DNA of 28,407 nucleotides from Desulfobulbaceae bacterium UBA2276 (GCA_002347085.1 DDWW01000051.1:3129-31535); one strand, 5' to 3'. Positions 17,009 through 25,985 are shown, counted from the stretch's first letter. The notes: generated from the letters alone by a model not told the origin. Made by a program: numbers and translations.

Positions 17009-20000
17009 TTACCAGCGATACACTAATGACAAAGCAATATCCTTGCGGATCACCTGACCGCCTTGAATCATATCAAAGCTGCTATTTAATAAGAAATGAC
17101 GACTCATTTCAAGGAAAATATCGCCGCCAAAGGTATGACTGTCATACCCGCCCTCTTCATACCCAAAGGAATAATCAAGGGTATAGTAGCTGGGCGCGCT
17201 CCGTCCCAGCACATCGGCGGCTAATTGATGCTCAAAATGGACCGAAACACTATTTTGCCAATACTCCTTGGGACTCCAATAGGGATGATCCCCCGGAGCA
17301 AACCCATTCTCATAGGAAAAATCCCGGCCCATATTGCCTTCGGCATTATGCAGTAACTCCTGACCATAGGTGACCTGTAACAGGGTTGGTTCACTATGCA
17401 GGACGTAGGAGGCCCAGACATAATACCGATTCTGGTGGTTGGCATCACTATATTCACGAAACAGATATTCGCCTCCGCAAAATAGACGCGGCAGGAGATC
17501 CACTTTGACCCCACCTTCCAGATCCCGCGTTTTGATCCCCTGCTCCAGGGCCTGCACCGTATCATCTACCACCTCCTGCTTCAAACGGACAAAGCCATAC
17601 AGCTCATCCCCTATCCGGCCACGCATCTCCAGATGATAGAGGGGGGTAGTATCGAAATGAGAAGATCCATAGCTGTCGTCAGGTGTATAGTCGTTAGGTC
17701 TATCGGCACCGATCCTGGTAATAAAATCTATATTCGAGTGGGGATAAAAGGAATATGTTGTCAGCAACCGGTTCCGCCACAGGGCCTGATCCGTATCCTC
17801 GGCAATGGCATGAATGGTGCTCCAGCTCATGTCCAACTCCTGACGGAGGGTCGGCAGCATCCAAAGACTTCCCCCTCCTCGTATCTGCTGGATATCCTGA
17901 TATCCGTTACGACCACTGAGAGAGGAATATCCAGAATCAATGGTCGTCAAAGGTTTTCTCTTCAGACTGTTACGTTGCACAGATTCGGCAAGATTTGGGT
18001 AATCAGGGTTGTCTCGCCCTATCTCCTCATAGAGCAGGGCCTCCTTCCCCAACAGCCCAAGACGGCTATAAATTCCGGCAAGATCAAAAAGAGACTCAGG
18101 AGAAGGGTTCTTTTCAACAACAGCCTGGTACTCTTTCATGGCCTGATAATAGTTTCCCTGGGCCAAGGCCTTCCGGGCGGAGAGCTCGCTTGCCACTAAT
18201 TGCTGCCAGCGATAATCCGCATACAATGCAACACCGATTTGACCTTCTGGCCGTCCCCGCTGGTTCATGACAAATGCGGGATCCATGACCACGGTCAGAC
18301 GATCGGGTTCTGCGGGATGAGTAAAGCTAATCGCGTTCCAGAAAGTTTGTTTGGGAGGGGGTAAAACCAGGGTGACCTGCTTTTCTTCTATCCTTTCCGC
18401 AAACAACATATCCACCGAAGGCTGCAACAGGGTATCATAAACCGCCACCGCCGCCACCCATTGATGGTCAGCCCACAAGGCCCGAGCCAGGATCAACTTC
18501 TGCCATACCGCTAAATGCTGGGTATCAGGGAAGGCCATAATTCCAGCGCCAAGACCTTCTCGGCTTGATGGTGCCAGCTTGTCGATGATTTGCCCAAACA
18601 AAGCCAGCTTGAGCTCGGTCTCTAATGACCTCCTGGCAAAGCCAAGCTCCTCAGGATACTCAGCAGCAAGGGTTTGAACGGCGGCCAAGGCCGCACCCAG
18701 ATTCCCCATATCTTGCAAGAGGTTGGCCTGAAGAACTCGGGCGGCCATAGATTCCGGGACCTCCTGCAAGGCTATCTGGATATGGTTAAAAGCGGATTCA
18801 AGGGCCCCATATTTTTGTTCAAACTGGGCGGTCTGCATCAGACTCAAAAACTTGTTGCCAGAGCTTTTACTCAGCACATCATCAACCGTATCCCCGTGCG
18901 CCTTACCCGAGGCCCCAGCATCAAGCTGCCGCCCAAGAATCAAAGGTTCGAGCTCCAGGGGATGCTCCTTGAGGATTTCCGCTACCAGCTTCTGACCTTT
19001 ATCATACTGTTGATCCTGGAGATAAAGCTGGGCCAGCACAAGATCTGCCTGATATTTCATCGTACTCTCTTGCGGGCAATGATGGGCCAGAACGGCCCGA
19101 TATTCCTGGACTCCCTCTATAGCCTTACCTGTTTTCCCGATTGCGGCCTGCACCCTTGCCCGGAGCAGAGACAGATCCTTGCCGTCACCTCCGCAGGTTA
19201 CGGGAACAAGAGAATATCCTGGTTGTCCAGACAAAAGCGTGCCCCATGTCCAGGCCAAATCTGGTTCATTGCTTTCCAAGGCGAGTTCAACTAACTGGCG
19301 TAGAACAGCGTCAATGGCCACGCCATCCACCAACATCTGTCGCAAGAGTTGTTCGGCCTCGAAGGTATTCCCCTCCTGGTACAGGGCATCCGCTAAGGCC
19401 GAACGGACCTCAGCCACAAATCCAGCCTCGTTTTTTCCAGGCTCGCCGTCCCCAACTTCCTCAATCAATTGCTGACAGACCGTTTTTGCCCGAGTTGCCA
19501 GCCCATTGGCCAGCAAGACCCTGACATGTCGCAGATCCATATTCTGACGTTCTTGATCAGACCCGGCATCTTGGCGCACCAGTTGATACAATTCCTGATA
19601 CTGATCAATCAGACCAAGCTTGGCAGATATTTCCAGGCAATGCAGACGAACCCCCTGATCATTGGGCACTATCTTCAAATAGCGAGAGTACCAGCCCAAC
19701 GCCTGCCCCGGAAGTCCGCTCTGCTCAACAAACTGGGCGCGAGTCAGCAGATATCTTGGGGTGGGCTGAGCCTCCTGCGGCAATAATCCCAAAAAATGCT
19801 CCACCTGACCCATATCCTTCACCTCAAGAAACAACTCGGCCAGCCGCAGAATAACGTCCCTGTTTTCCGGCTCATGCTGATGGATAATAGCAAGCACTTC
19901 GCGCAACTCTTTACTGTTCCCACGTTTCTCAAGGTCCTGGGCCATGACCACATAAATTGCCAGCCGATTCCTGGTAATCTGGGTAAGTTCCCTCCACACC

Positions 20001-21193
20001 GGCAAGGCCCCATCATCCTCCACCCTGGACACCAGTTTCTGGGCCAGGAGGGCCTGGATCCGAGCTATCTCTTGAGCAATGGCCTGATTTTCGGGATGAC
20101 GCTGAAAATAGTCCTCATAATAGGAGAGGGCCTTGTCAGGCCGCTCCAGATCAGAAAGATAAATATCCCCGATCTGCAAAAGACGGTCATCTGGCTGCTG
20201 ATCATGGGTCAGCAAGACCAGGAGATGGGGCAAGGCCGCCTCTTTCTCCCCCCGCGCAAGCAAATAATTGGCAATTTTTTCTTGAAAATCCAGATAATCA
20301 GGATGACGTTGCAGATATTTTTCCCAACAAACGTAGGCCAAGGACGGCCCCGTGTCACGCGCACCAGAGAGAGATGAAGAACGACGAACCGCCTTGGCCT
20401 CCTGACCGGAGAGATCAAAGACCGCCGCCGCCTCCAGCAACACCTGATCCTCGACCTTGTCCCGGGAAACAAGTTGCTCATAATAGAGCAAGGCCTTTTC
20501 CTGCCGTCCAGATTTGGCGGCCTGGACTGCCAGTTGCCGCAACAAAAGGAGATCATCAGGCCGGTGCGGAAGAAGTTGTTCCATAAGTGGAAAGGCCGCT
20601 TCGTGCTTCCCCTGTGCATGCAAGGCGGCGACAAGCCCGATCAAGGCGTCCAATGTCTGCTCCAGGGCCAAGGTATCCTTTTTCTGATACACAAGATCAT
20701 AATAGGAGGCGGCCCGGGCATACTCTTTCTTTTTCAAGGCAACCAGGCCCGCGCTCAAGAGATACTCGGTTCGCTGACCATCTCCCTCCAGAAGCTTTTC
20801 CAGCAAGTCTGAGGCTTGATTCCACTCAGCGAGGGTAATCAGTACTAAGCAATATTCCCAGGAGGCCTCTTCGATATTCTTTTTCAGGGCAAGAAGCTGG
20901 CTATAGCTTCGGGCAGCCTCAGCATACTTCTCCTGCCTGGTCAGCTCTCTGGCCTTATCCCAAAGGGCCTTCCATTCCGGATTCTCTCGGCTGTCACTGA
21001 TCACGACATCACGTTCAGGGGTAATGGCGGCCGGGGCCGCAAACGAAGAAGAAGGAAAAGGCAGGATGCAACAGAATGCGGCAATGACAGGCCAGACAAA
21101 GATACCAAAAAGACGCGCGAAAATTAGCGAAGGGGAACTCACGACAATGACACGCTTACCGCCGATAGAATTCAGCAATATTTTCGACAACAT
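17009..21193 (-). CDS. TPR-repeat protein with C-terminal outer-membrane beta-barrel (BcsC/PelB/PgaA-like exporter)
   Basis: The protein has 1394 residues. A signal-peptide-like stretch lies at about 25-53 (LFGIFVWPVIAAFCCIL then SSSFAAPA). The region about 65-1070 consists of helical repeats of TPR type (for example EKYAEAARSYSQLLALKKN and KEYARAASYYDLVYQKKD). The last ~320 residues (about 1075-1394) alternate in aromatic beta-strands and end LSLVYRW, a terminal aromatic residue as in outer-membrane barrels. This periplasmic-TPR plus barrel layout is that of exopolysaccharide exporters BcsC, PgaA and PelB. No synthase gene is nearby, so the substrate is unknown. ATG 21193 overlaps the aminotransferase gene by 38 bp and gives a long n-region; a GTG at 21142, just after that stop codon, would give a more typical signal peptide. 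The two genes form one operon. Confidence 0.85.
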   Translation of the reverse strand: MLSKILLNSIGGKRVIVVSSPSLIFARLFGIFVWPVIAAFCCILPFPSSSFAAPAAITPERDVVISDSRENPEWKALWDKARELTRQEKYAEAARSYSQLLALKKNIEEASWEYCLVLITLAEWNQASDLLEKLLEGDGQRTEYLLSAGLVALKKKEYARAASYYDLVYQKKDTLALEQTLDALIGLVAALHAQGKHEAAFPLMEQLLPHRPDDLLLLRQLAVQAAKSGRQEKALLYYEQLVSRDKVEDQVLLEAAAVFDLSGQEAKAVRRSSSLSGARDTGPSLAYVCWEKYLQRHPDYLDFQEKIANYLLARGEKEAALPHLLVLLTHDQQPDDRLLQIGDIYLSDLERPDKALSYYEDYFQRHPENQAIAQEIARIQALLAQKLVSRVEDDGALPVWRELTQITRNRLAIYVVMAQDLEKRGNSKELREVLAIIHQHEPENRDVILRLAELFLEVKDMGQVEHFLGLLPQEAQPTPRYLLTRAQFVEQSGLPGQALGWYSRYLKIVPNDQGVRLHCLEISAKLGLIDQYQELYQLVRQDAGSDQERQNMDLRHVRVLLANGLATRAKTVCQQLIEEVGDGEPGKNEAGFVAEVRSALADALYQEGNTFEAEQLLRQMLVDGVAIDAVLRQLVELALESNEPDLAWTWGTLLSGQPGYSLVPVTCGGDGKDLSLLRARVQAAIGKTGKAIEGVQEYRAVLAHHCPQESTMKYQADLVLAQLYLQDQQYDKGQKLVAEILKEHPLELEPLILGRQLDAGASGKAHGDTVDDVLSKSSGNKFLSLMQTAQFEQKYGALESAFNHIQIALQEVPESMAARVLQANLLQDMGNLGAALAAVQTLAAEYPEELGFARRSLETELKLALFGQIIDKLAPSSREGLGAGIMAFPDTQHLAVWQKLILARALWADHQWVAAVAVYDTLLQPSVDMLFAERIEEKQVTLVLPPPKQTFWNAISFTHPAEPDRLTVVMDPAFVMNQRGRPEGQIGVALYADYRWQQLVASELSARKALAQGNYYQAMKEYQAVVEKNPSPESLFDLAGIYSRLGLLGKEALLYEEIGRDNPDYPNLAESVQRNSLKRKPLTTIDSGYSSLSGRNGYQDIQQIRGGGSLWMLPTLRQELDMSWSTIHAIAEDTDQALWRNRLLTTYSFYPHSNIDFITRIGADRPNDYTPDDSYGSSHFDTTPLYHLEMRGRIGDELYGFVRLKQEVVDDTVQALEQGIKTRDLEGGVKVDLLPRLFCGGEYLFREYSDANHQNRYYVWASYVLHSEPTLLQVTYGQELLHNAEGNMGRDFSYENGFAPGDHPYWSPKEYWQNSVSVHFEHQLAADVLGRSAPSYYTLDYSFGYEEGGYDSHTFGGDIFLEMSRHFLLNSSFDMIQGGQVIRKDIALSLVYRW

Positions 21194-22364
21194 ACGCCTG
21201 CATATCCGCAGTCAGCTCCGGATAAATAGGCAGGGCAATAGTCTCAGCGGCAGCCCTCTCGGCCTGGGGAAAAGAAGGGAGCGGATCCCTTACCGCCAGA
21301 CACTTCTGCTGATGCAGGGCCAGCGGATAATAGACCTCGCAACCGATATCCCGGGAACGCAGCCAGTCTATCAAGGCATCACGCCGACTGACCCGCAGGA
21401 CATACTGATTATAGATATGATAATTTTTGCCGGCACCTTGAGCAGCCCCATTGTCTACGCCTGCATTCTGTTTGTTTGCCAGATAGACAGCCTGAGGGAG
21501 CACCAGGAAATTATCCCGAACAAGACCTGATTCATCAAACATGGCATTATAGCGGTCCGCGTTTTCACGCCTGGCCCGATGCCACTGCTCCAGATAGGTC
21601 AATTTGATCCGTAACACCGTGGCCTGAATGGGATCAAGGCGAAAATTCCCTCCCAGCTCTCCATGATAATATTTCGGTGACGCCCCATGATTGAGTAAAA
21701 TCCGGATCTTATCGGCGTAGGCACGATCATGGGTCACCACCATCCCGCCGTCCCCTATCCCTCCAAGATTTTTACTGGGGAAGAAAGAGAAACAACCAGC
21801 CAGCCCCATAGAGCCGGCCTTGCGCCACTGCCCCTTGCCCTCGCCATTCATCGGACATTCAGCACCAATAGCCTGGGCCGCATCTTCAATTACCGGTACC
21901 CCATACTGATGGGCCAATTTCATGATCGCAGCCATATCCGCGCATTGTCCATAAAGATGCACCGGCAAAATGACCTTGATCTTTTTCTCAGAGTCACGAG
22001 CCAGTGCCTCAGCCATGGCCGTGGGGTCAATATTAAAGGAGATCGGATCAATGTCCACAAAAACCGGCGTGGCCCCCAGCCGAAGGACAACCCCCATGGT
22101 GGCAAAAAAAGAATAGGGTGTGGTCAACACCTGATCACCAGGCCCTATACCTAAGGCCATCAAAGAGACAAGCAGTGCATCAGTGCCACTGGAAACCCCC
22201 ACCCCGTTTTCTACCCCACAATAAGCGGCAACCTCCTGCTCAAGCGCAGTCACCTCCGGCCCTTGGATATAGATAGTTGAATCAATAACCCGAGTTACAG
22301 CCGCCAGGATATCTTCCCGCAGATAACTCAATTGTTGTTTAAGGTCGAGCAAAGGTACTTTCAT
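21156..22364 (-). CDS. DegT/DnrJ/EryC1/StrS-family sugar aminotransferase
   Basis: The protein has 402 residues and is a PLP-dependent fold-type I enzyme. SSGTDALLVSLMALGIGPGD is the cofactor phosphate region, VIEDAAQAIGA holds the ring-binding Asp (D161), and FSFFPSKNLGGIGDGGMV carries the PLP-binding Lys (about K198). GNFRLDPIQATVL (the GxNxRMxxxQAA-like motif) is also present. Family members transfer an amino group from glutamate to a keto-sugar nucleotide, making an amino-deoxysugar for surface glycans. Compared with typical members there is a small polar insert near 295-310 (NAGVDNGAAQGAG). The gene overlaps the TPR exporter by 38 bp and follows a repeat-rich 341-bp gap after the sigma factor. 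No keto-sugar-making dehydratase lies next to it, so the substrate must come from elsewhere or from the Gmd-type enzymes. An AAGG box lies about 8 bases before the start. Confidence 0.92.
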   Translation of the reverse strand: MKVPLLDLKQQLSYLREDILAAVTRVIDSTIYIQGPEVTALEQEVAAYCGVENGVGVSSGTDALLVSLMALGIGPGDQVLTTPYSFFATMGVVLRLGATPVFVDIDPISFNIDPTAMAEALARDSEKKIKVILPVHLYGQCADMAAIMKLAHQYGVPVIEDAAQAIGAECPMNGEGKGQWRKAGSMGLAGCFSFFPSKNLGGIGDGGMVVTHDRAYADKIRILLNHGASPKYYHGELGGNFRLDPIQATVLRIKLTYLEQWHRARRENADRYNAMFDESGLVRDNFLVLPQAVYLANKQNAGVDNGAAQGAGKNYHIYNQYVLRVSRRDALIDWLRSRDIGCEVYYPLALHQQKCLAVRDPLPSFPQAERAAAETIALPIYPELTADMQAYVVENIAEFYRR

Positions 22365-22379
22365 TCTTCAGGCCTTGAT

Positions 22380-22542
22380 CGTTATGAAATTTAGGTACCG
22401 TTATGAAATAAGCAGCGCTTTTTTGCTTATTTTATTACGGCGCCTTATGCCGGTTCCAAGAAACAGCCACTCTTTTCCGGCTGTTTCTTGGAGCGGCGTC
22501 TGACAAATACCATACTGTTAATTCGTTATGAAATAAGCAGCG
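22380..22542. repeat. Direct repeats CGTTATGAAAT
   Basis: CGTTATGAAAT occurs at 22380-22390, 22399-22409 and 22524-22534. The last two extend to an identical 19-mer ending AAGCAGCG (22399-22417 and 22524-22542). The first two copies are 19 bp apart, just upstream of the aminotransferase start, so they could be operator sites; they are also the left arms of the palindromic elements. Confidence 0.8.
22398..22491. repeat. Two-hairpin intergenic element
   Basis: Hairpin one pairs CCGTTATGAAATAAGC (22398-22413) with GCTTATTTTATTACGG (22425-22440) with two mismatches. The core ACGGCGCCTTATGCC (22437-22451) follows. Hairpin two is a perfect 13-bp stem, CCAAGAAACAGCC (22456-22468) with GGCTGTTTCTTGG (22479-22491), loop ACTCTTTTCC. 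The order hairpin, TTATGC linker, hairpin is the same as at 16776-16865, although the stem sequences differ. Confidence 0.8.
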
Positions 22543-22559
22543 TCCGGCAAACAACATAC

Positions 22560-22619
22560 AAGGAGCCGTTACGCAACAATCATACCATCTCAAGCCGTTT
22601 CATCACGGCTCCTTATGCC
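22560..22619. repeat. Further copy of the palindromic element downstream of the sigma factor gene
   Basis: AAGGAGCCGT (22560-22569) pairs perfectly with ACGGCTCCTT (22605-22614). The right arm continues ATGCC, giving the 15-base core identical to 16951-16965. The left flank ATACAAGGAGCC matches ATACAAGAGAGCC at 16901-16913. The remaining bases of the 341-bp gap 22365-22705 hold no open frame or promoter I could support. Confidence 0.75.
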
Positions 22620-22705
22620 ATTTTTGACGTTCAATTGGTCTTGTTATCTATACATCGGCTGAGAAAAAGGATAACAAACATCAGCGAGAATGCCCCCAGA
22701 AACAG

Positions 22706-23737
22706 CTATCGATCAGGGCCACTCTTAATCACCATGGATTCCCCTTCAAAGAAATCCTTGATATCGGGCATTTCAGCCTCAAAAAACTTCTTCATCTTTT
22801 TCAGCAGGTTAACCTCAATCTGCCGCACCCGCTCGCGGGATATATTAAATCTGTCGGCAATATTCTGGAGAGTAAGGGGTTCATCGGTAAGCAAACGCTC
22901 TTCGAGGATCATCATCTCTTTGGCGTTGAGCTTTTCTTTCAAGATTGAGATCATGCCTGCCAGCCTGGCCTTCATCTGACTACCCGCCACCATCTCCTCA
23001 ATCCCGGGACCATCGCTTGGCAGAAAACTTTTCTGTTCATCTTCCGAATCCGCACGCACCGGGCTTTCCAGCGAGACATCCCCGCCCCCCATGCGTTGGC
23101 TCATCTCGATAACTTCACTTTCCTTGACGTTCAGACGTTGGGCCAACAATTTAGGTTCAGCCTGAAATCCTTGCGATTCAAGGAGCTTTTTTTCCTTGTT
23201 CAGACTGAAAAAGAGTTTGCGCTGGGCCTGAGTGGTGCCGATCTTGACTAAGCGCCAGTTATCCATAATAAACTTCAGGATATAGGCCCGAATCCAGTAG
23301 GCGGCATAATACGAAAATTTGACCCCGCGATACGGATCAAACTTCCTGGTAGCCTGGACTAATCCCACATTTCCTTCCTGGATAAGATCCATGAAGTTCT
23401 GCATCCAATATTTCTGAAAATCCATAGCCACCTTGACGACCAGGCGCAAGTTGGAAGAAACCAGCCGGTAGGCGGCATCCTGATCGCCATCTTCCCTGAA
23501 CTTAATCGCCAGCTCGTCCGCCTCTTCCCGGGTCAGGAGCTCATATTGACTAATCTCTTGAAGATAGCGATGCAAGGCCGGATTGCTCAGGGCCGGGAGA
23601 TGTTCCTCGTCAGAAATAGAGACCAAGGGGTGCTCATAGACACCAATCTCCTCCTGGCCCGCTTCAGAGGAATCAGAATCAGCATCAAACAGATCGGCGG
23701 GATCAGAGAGATCAAATGTATTTTTTTGTGTGGTCAT
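22706..23737 (-). CDS. rpoH: RNA polymerase sigma factor, RpoH (sigma-32) type
   Basis: The protein has 343 residues. After an acidic N-terminal tail (about 1-45, DLFDADSDSSEAGQEE), region 1.2/2 includes NPALHRYLQEISQYELLT and SSNLRLVVKVAMDFQ, and the core-binding segment DLIQEGNVGLVQATRKFDP near 117-135. YAAYWIRAYILKFIMDNWRL is region 2.4. QRKLFFSLNK near 172-181 corresponds to the RpoH box QRKLFFNLRK of sigma-32 factors. Region 4 (about 265-330) has the helix-turn-helix LTLQNIADRFNISRERVRQIE. This supports a heat-shock sigma factor, though the long tail and the S-L-N change in the box leave room for a related alternative sigma factor. It is transcribed divergently from lepA; a 341-bp repeat-filled gap separates it from the aminotransferase. 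Confidence 0.85.
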   Translation of the reverse strand: MTTQKNTFDLSDPADLFDADSDSSEAGQEEIGVYEHPLVSISDEEHLPALSNPALHRYLQEISQYELLTREEADELAIKFREDGDQDAAYRLVSSNLRLVVKVAMDFQKYWMQNFMDLIQEGNVGLVQATRKFDPYRGVKFSYYAAYWIRAYILKFIMDNWRLVKIGTTQAQRKLFFSLNKEKKLLESQGFQAEPKLLAQRLNVKESEVIEMSQRMGGGDVSLESPVRADSEDEQKSFLPSDGPGIEEMVAGSQMKARLAGMISILKEKLNAKEMMILEERLLTDEPLTLQNIADRFNISRERVRQIEVNLLKKMKKFFEAEMPDIKDFFEGESMVIKSGPDR

Positions 23738-23783
23738 AGAGAAATTTTAGAAGACAAGACAATATCGATTATGCAAACTTAAT

Positions 23784-23812
23784 ATTATTACTCCAGTTCC
23801 CTTAAAGTGCAA
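23784..23812 (-). promoter_or_regulatory. Weak promoter candidate for the sigma factor gene; divergent intergenic region 23738-24060
   Basis: On the minus strand, TTGCAC (23807-23812) and AATAAT (23784-23789) are 17 bp apart, about 47 bp before the sigma factor ATG. The 323-bp divergent gap must carry promoters for both genes, but on the plus side I saw only a poor pair near 23940-23970 (TTGATC and TATTCT). No open frame, clear repeat or RNA gene is visible in the gap. Confidence 0.25.
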
Positions 23813-24060
23813 TCATTATATCTCAGACGAAAGTGCCTCTTTGTGGATCCACCTCACCTTTCCGGCCACTTGTACGCCAAGCGTCAGGCACCTGCAAACC
23901 ACTCGCTGGTAGGAAATAAAGGAAAATTATATTTTCTTCTTGATCCATTTATGCTACAGGAAGTATTCTTTTCAATTTTTCAAGCTTTCTCTTTTCAAGG
24001 TCATACCACTACTCATAGTTTTTCTTTTCTCCAGCATCCCACAAATTTTCCCGACAGACA

Positions 24061-25857
24061 ATGAAACATATACGAAATTTTTCCATCATCGCCCACATTG
24101 ATCATGGCAAGTCAACCTTGGCCGACCGCATGATTCAGTTGTGTCAGCAGGTCTCAGTGCGTGAATTCAAGGACCAGTTGCTTGACAACATGGATATTGA
24201 ACGGGAGCGCGGCATCACCATAAAAAGCCAGACCATCTGCCTGCCCTACACCGCCAAAGACGGAAACACCTATGAACTGAACCTGGTTGACACCCCGGGC
24301 CATGTTGATTTCAGCTATGAGGTCTCGCGCGCCCTCAGCTCATGTGAAGGGGCCCTGCTCCTCATTGATGCGGCCCAGGGAGTTCAGGCCCAGACCCTGG
24401 CAAATCTTTATCTTGCCATGGAGAACGATCTAGAGATCATACCGGTTATCAATAAGATAGATCTCCAATCCGCAGAACCTGAGAAAGTGGCGTTACAGAT
24501 CGAAGATGACCTGGGACTGGACAGAGACCACATCCAGCTCTGCTCAGCAAAAACAGGACAGGGCGTCGATAACATTCTTGAGGCCATCGTCAACTTCCTT
24601 CCGCCCCCCCAGGGCGACCCGGACAGCGAACTCCAGGTTCTTATCTTTGACGCCCACTATGACGCATTCAGGGGTACCATTATCTCCTGCCGCATTATCA
24701 ATGGCGTTATCAAGGCGGGAGAGATGATAAAATTCATGTCCAATGACGCTACCTACAAGGTTGAGGAAGTAGGCCTGTTCAGGGGGATAGGCAAGGAGCC
24801 ACAAAAACAACTCTCAGCCGGACAGATCGGCTATATCCTGGCCGGCATAAAAACCGTCAGCGACACCCGGCCCGGCGATACCATCACCCATAAAGACAGA
24901 CCCTGCGCCCAGGCCTTGGTCGGCTTCAAACCGGTCCAGCAGGTGGTCTTCTCCTCCATCTACCCCATTTCCACTGATGATTACGAGAATCTGGCCACCG
25001 CTATTGAAAAACTGCAGCTCAATGATGCGGCCCTGACCTTCCAGAAAGACTCGTCAGTGGCCCTGGGTTTTGGCTTTCGTTGCGGATTTCTTGGTCTCCT
25101 GCACCTGGAAGTCATCCAGGAACGTCTGGAACGCGAATTTGACATCTCGCTCATCCTGACCGTCCCTTCCGTTAAATACAACTTCTATCTCAACGACGAC
25201 TCCATGGTAGAGGTGGATAACCCCGCCCACTTCCCGGATCCGGCCAAGGTCAGCCGGGTGGAGGAGCCGTATATCAAGGCCACCATTCTTATGCCTGAGA
25301 AATATATGGGGGTAGTGATGGCGCTATGCATGGAGCGGCGTGGCGAGAACACCCACTACCATTACCCCATGCCTGGCAGGATAGAGCTCACCTGTGAACT
25401 GCCGCTGGCGGAAGTGATCTATGATTTCTATGATAAATTAAAATCTGCCACCCAAGGATATGGCTCGTTTGATTATGAACTCTATGATTATCGCAGGAGT
25501 GACCTGGTCAAGCTCGACATCCTGGTCAACGGCGAACTGGTGGACGCCCTCTCGCAACTGGTGCATCGCGCCAATTCCCGAGCCCGTGGCCTGCATGCCT
25601 GTGAACAGCTCCAACGCGAGATCCCGAGACAGATGTTCAAGATCGCCATCCAGGCCGCGATCGGCGGGACCATTGTCGCCCGGACCACAATCTCTGCCCT
25701 GCGGAAAGATGTAATCGCCAAGTGCTATGGCGGTGATATCTCTCGAAAGAGAAAACTCCTGGAGAAACAAAAGGCGGGCAAGAAACGCATGAAGACCGTG
25801 GGCAATGTAGAGATCCCGCAAAAGGCCTTTTTAGCGGTATTAAAATCTGAACAATAA
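24061..25857 (+). CDS. lepA: Elongation factor 4 (LepA)
   Basis: The protein has 598 residues, the normal LepA length. MKHIRNFSIIAHIDHGKSTL holds the G1 P-loop (AHIDHGKST, 11-19); RGITIKSQT is the switch I block, VDTPGHVDFSYEV is G3 and INKIDL is G4. The C-terminal LepA-specific region includes GFRCGFLGLLHLEVIQERLE, YDFYDKLKSATQGYGSFDYE and the basic tail SRKRKLLEKQKAGKKRMK. LepA is a ribosome-bound GTPase linked to translation initiation and back-translocation. The start at 24061 is dictated by the conserved N-terminus; no good Shine-Dalgarno sequence is present (CCCGACAGACA precedes the ATG). It is the only clear plus-strand gene in the window and is divergent from the sigma factor. A bidirectional terminator follows. 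Confidence 0.98.
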   Translation: MKHIRNFSIIAHIDHGKSTLADRMIQLCQQVSVREFKDQLLDNMDIERERGITIKSQTICLPYTAKDGNTYELNLVDTPGHVDFSYEVSRALSSCEGALLLIDAAQGVQAQTLANLYLAMENDLEIIPVINKIDLQSAEPEKVALQIEDDLGLDRDHIQLCSAKTGQGVDNILEAIVNFLPPPQGDPDSELQVLIFDAHYDAFRGTIISCRIINGVIKAGEMIKFMSNDATYKVEEVGLFRGIGKEPQKQLSAGQIGYILAGIKTVSDTRPGDTITHKDRPCAQALVGFKPVQQVVFSSIYPISTDDYENLATAIEKLQLNDAALTFQKDSSVALGFGFRCGFLGLLHLEVIQERLEREFDISLILTVPSVKYNFYLNDDSMVEVDNPAHFPDPAKVSRVEEPYIKATILMPEKYMGVVMALCMERRGENTHYHYPMPGRIELTCELPLAEVIYDFYDKLKSATQGYGSFDYELYDYRRSDLVKLDILVNGELVDALSQLVHRANSRARGLHACEQLQREIPRQMFKIAIQAAIGGTIVARTTISALRKDVIAKCYGGDISRKRKLLEKQKAGKKRMKTVGNVEIPQKAFLAVLKSEQ

Positions 25858-25894
25858 AAAAGGCTCAAAAAGACCTCACCAGGTGACGCCAAAA

Positions 25895-25938
25895 AAAAGG
25901 GGATGATTCAAGCGCAACCGCCTGATTCATCCCCTTTT
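25895..25938. terminator. Bidirectional intrinsic terminator between lepA and the two-CW gene
   Basis: AAAAGGGGATGA (25895-25906) pairs perfectly with TCATCCCCTTTT (25927-25938), 12 bp, and the next bases TTCA/TGAT nearly extend it. On the minus strand a run of eight Ts follows; on the plus strand four Ts end the arm. It stands 38 bp after lepA and 48 bp after the convergent two-CW gene, so it can end both transcripts. Confidence 0.85.
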
Positions 25939-25985
25939 CCATTTCTTGCAAACATTATTAACGGGTTACGACATTCTGTGCCGTT

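Noticed and set aside
18674..19294. Plus-strand frame of 206 codons antisense to the TPR gene
   Set aside because: The minus-strand frame is continuous with recognisable TPR repeats, while the antisense product resembles nothing and has no ribosome site.
21024..21530. Plus-strand frame of 168 codons antisense to the exporter start and aminotransferase
   Set aside because: Both minus-strand genes show intact family motifs; the frame is a by-product of their codon composition.
22380..22640. CRISPR array or integron attC sites
   Set aside because: The repeats are few, unevenly spaced and palindromic with variable stems; there are no regular spacers, no cas genes and no integrase or gene cassettes.
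25438..25821. Minus-strand frame of 127 codons inside lepA
   Set aside because: It is opposite the conserved C-terminal domain of LepA and has no recognisable features.
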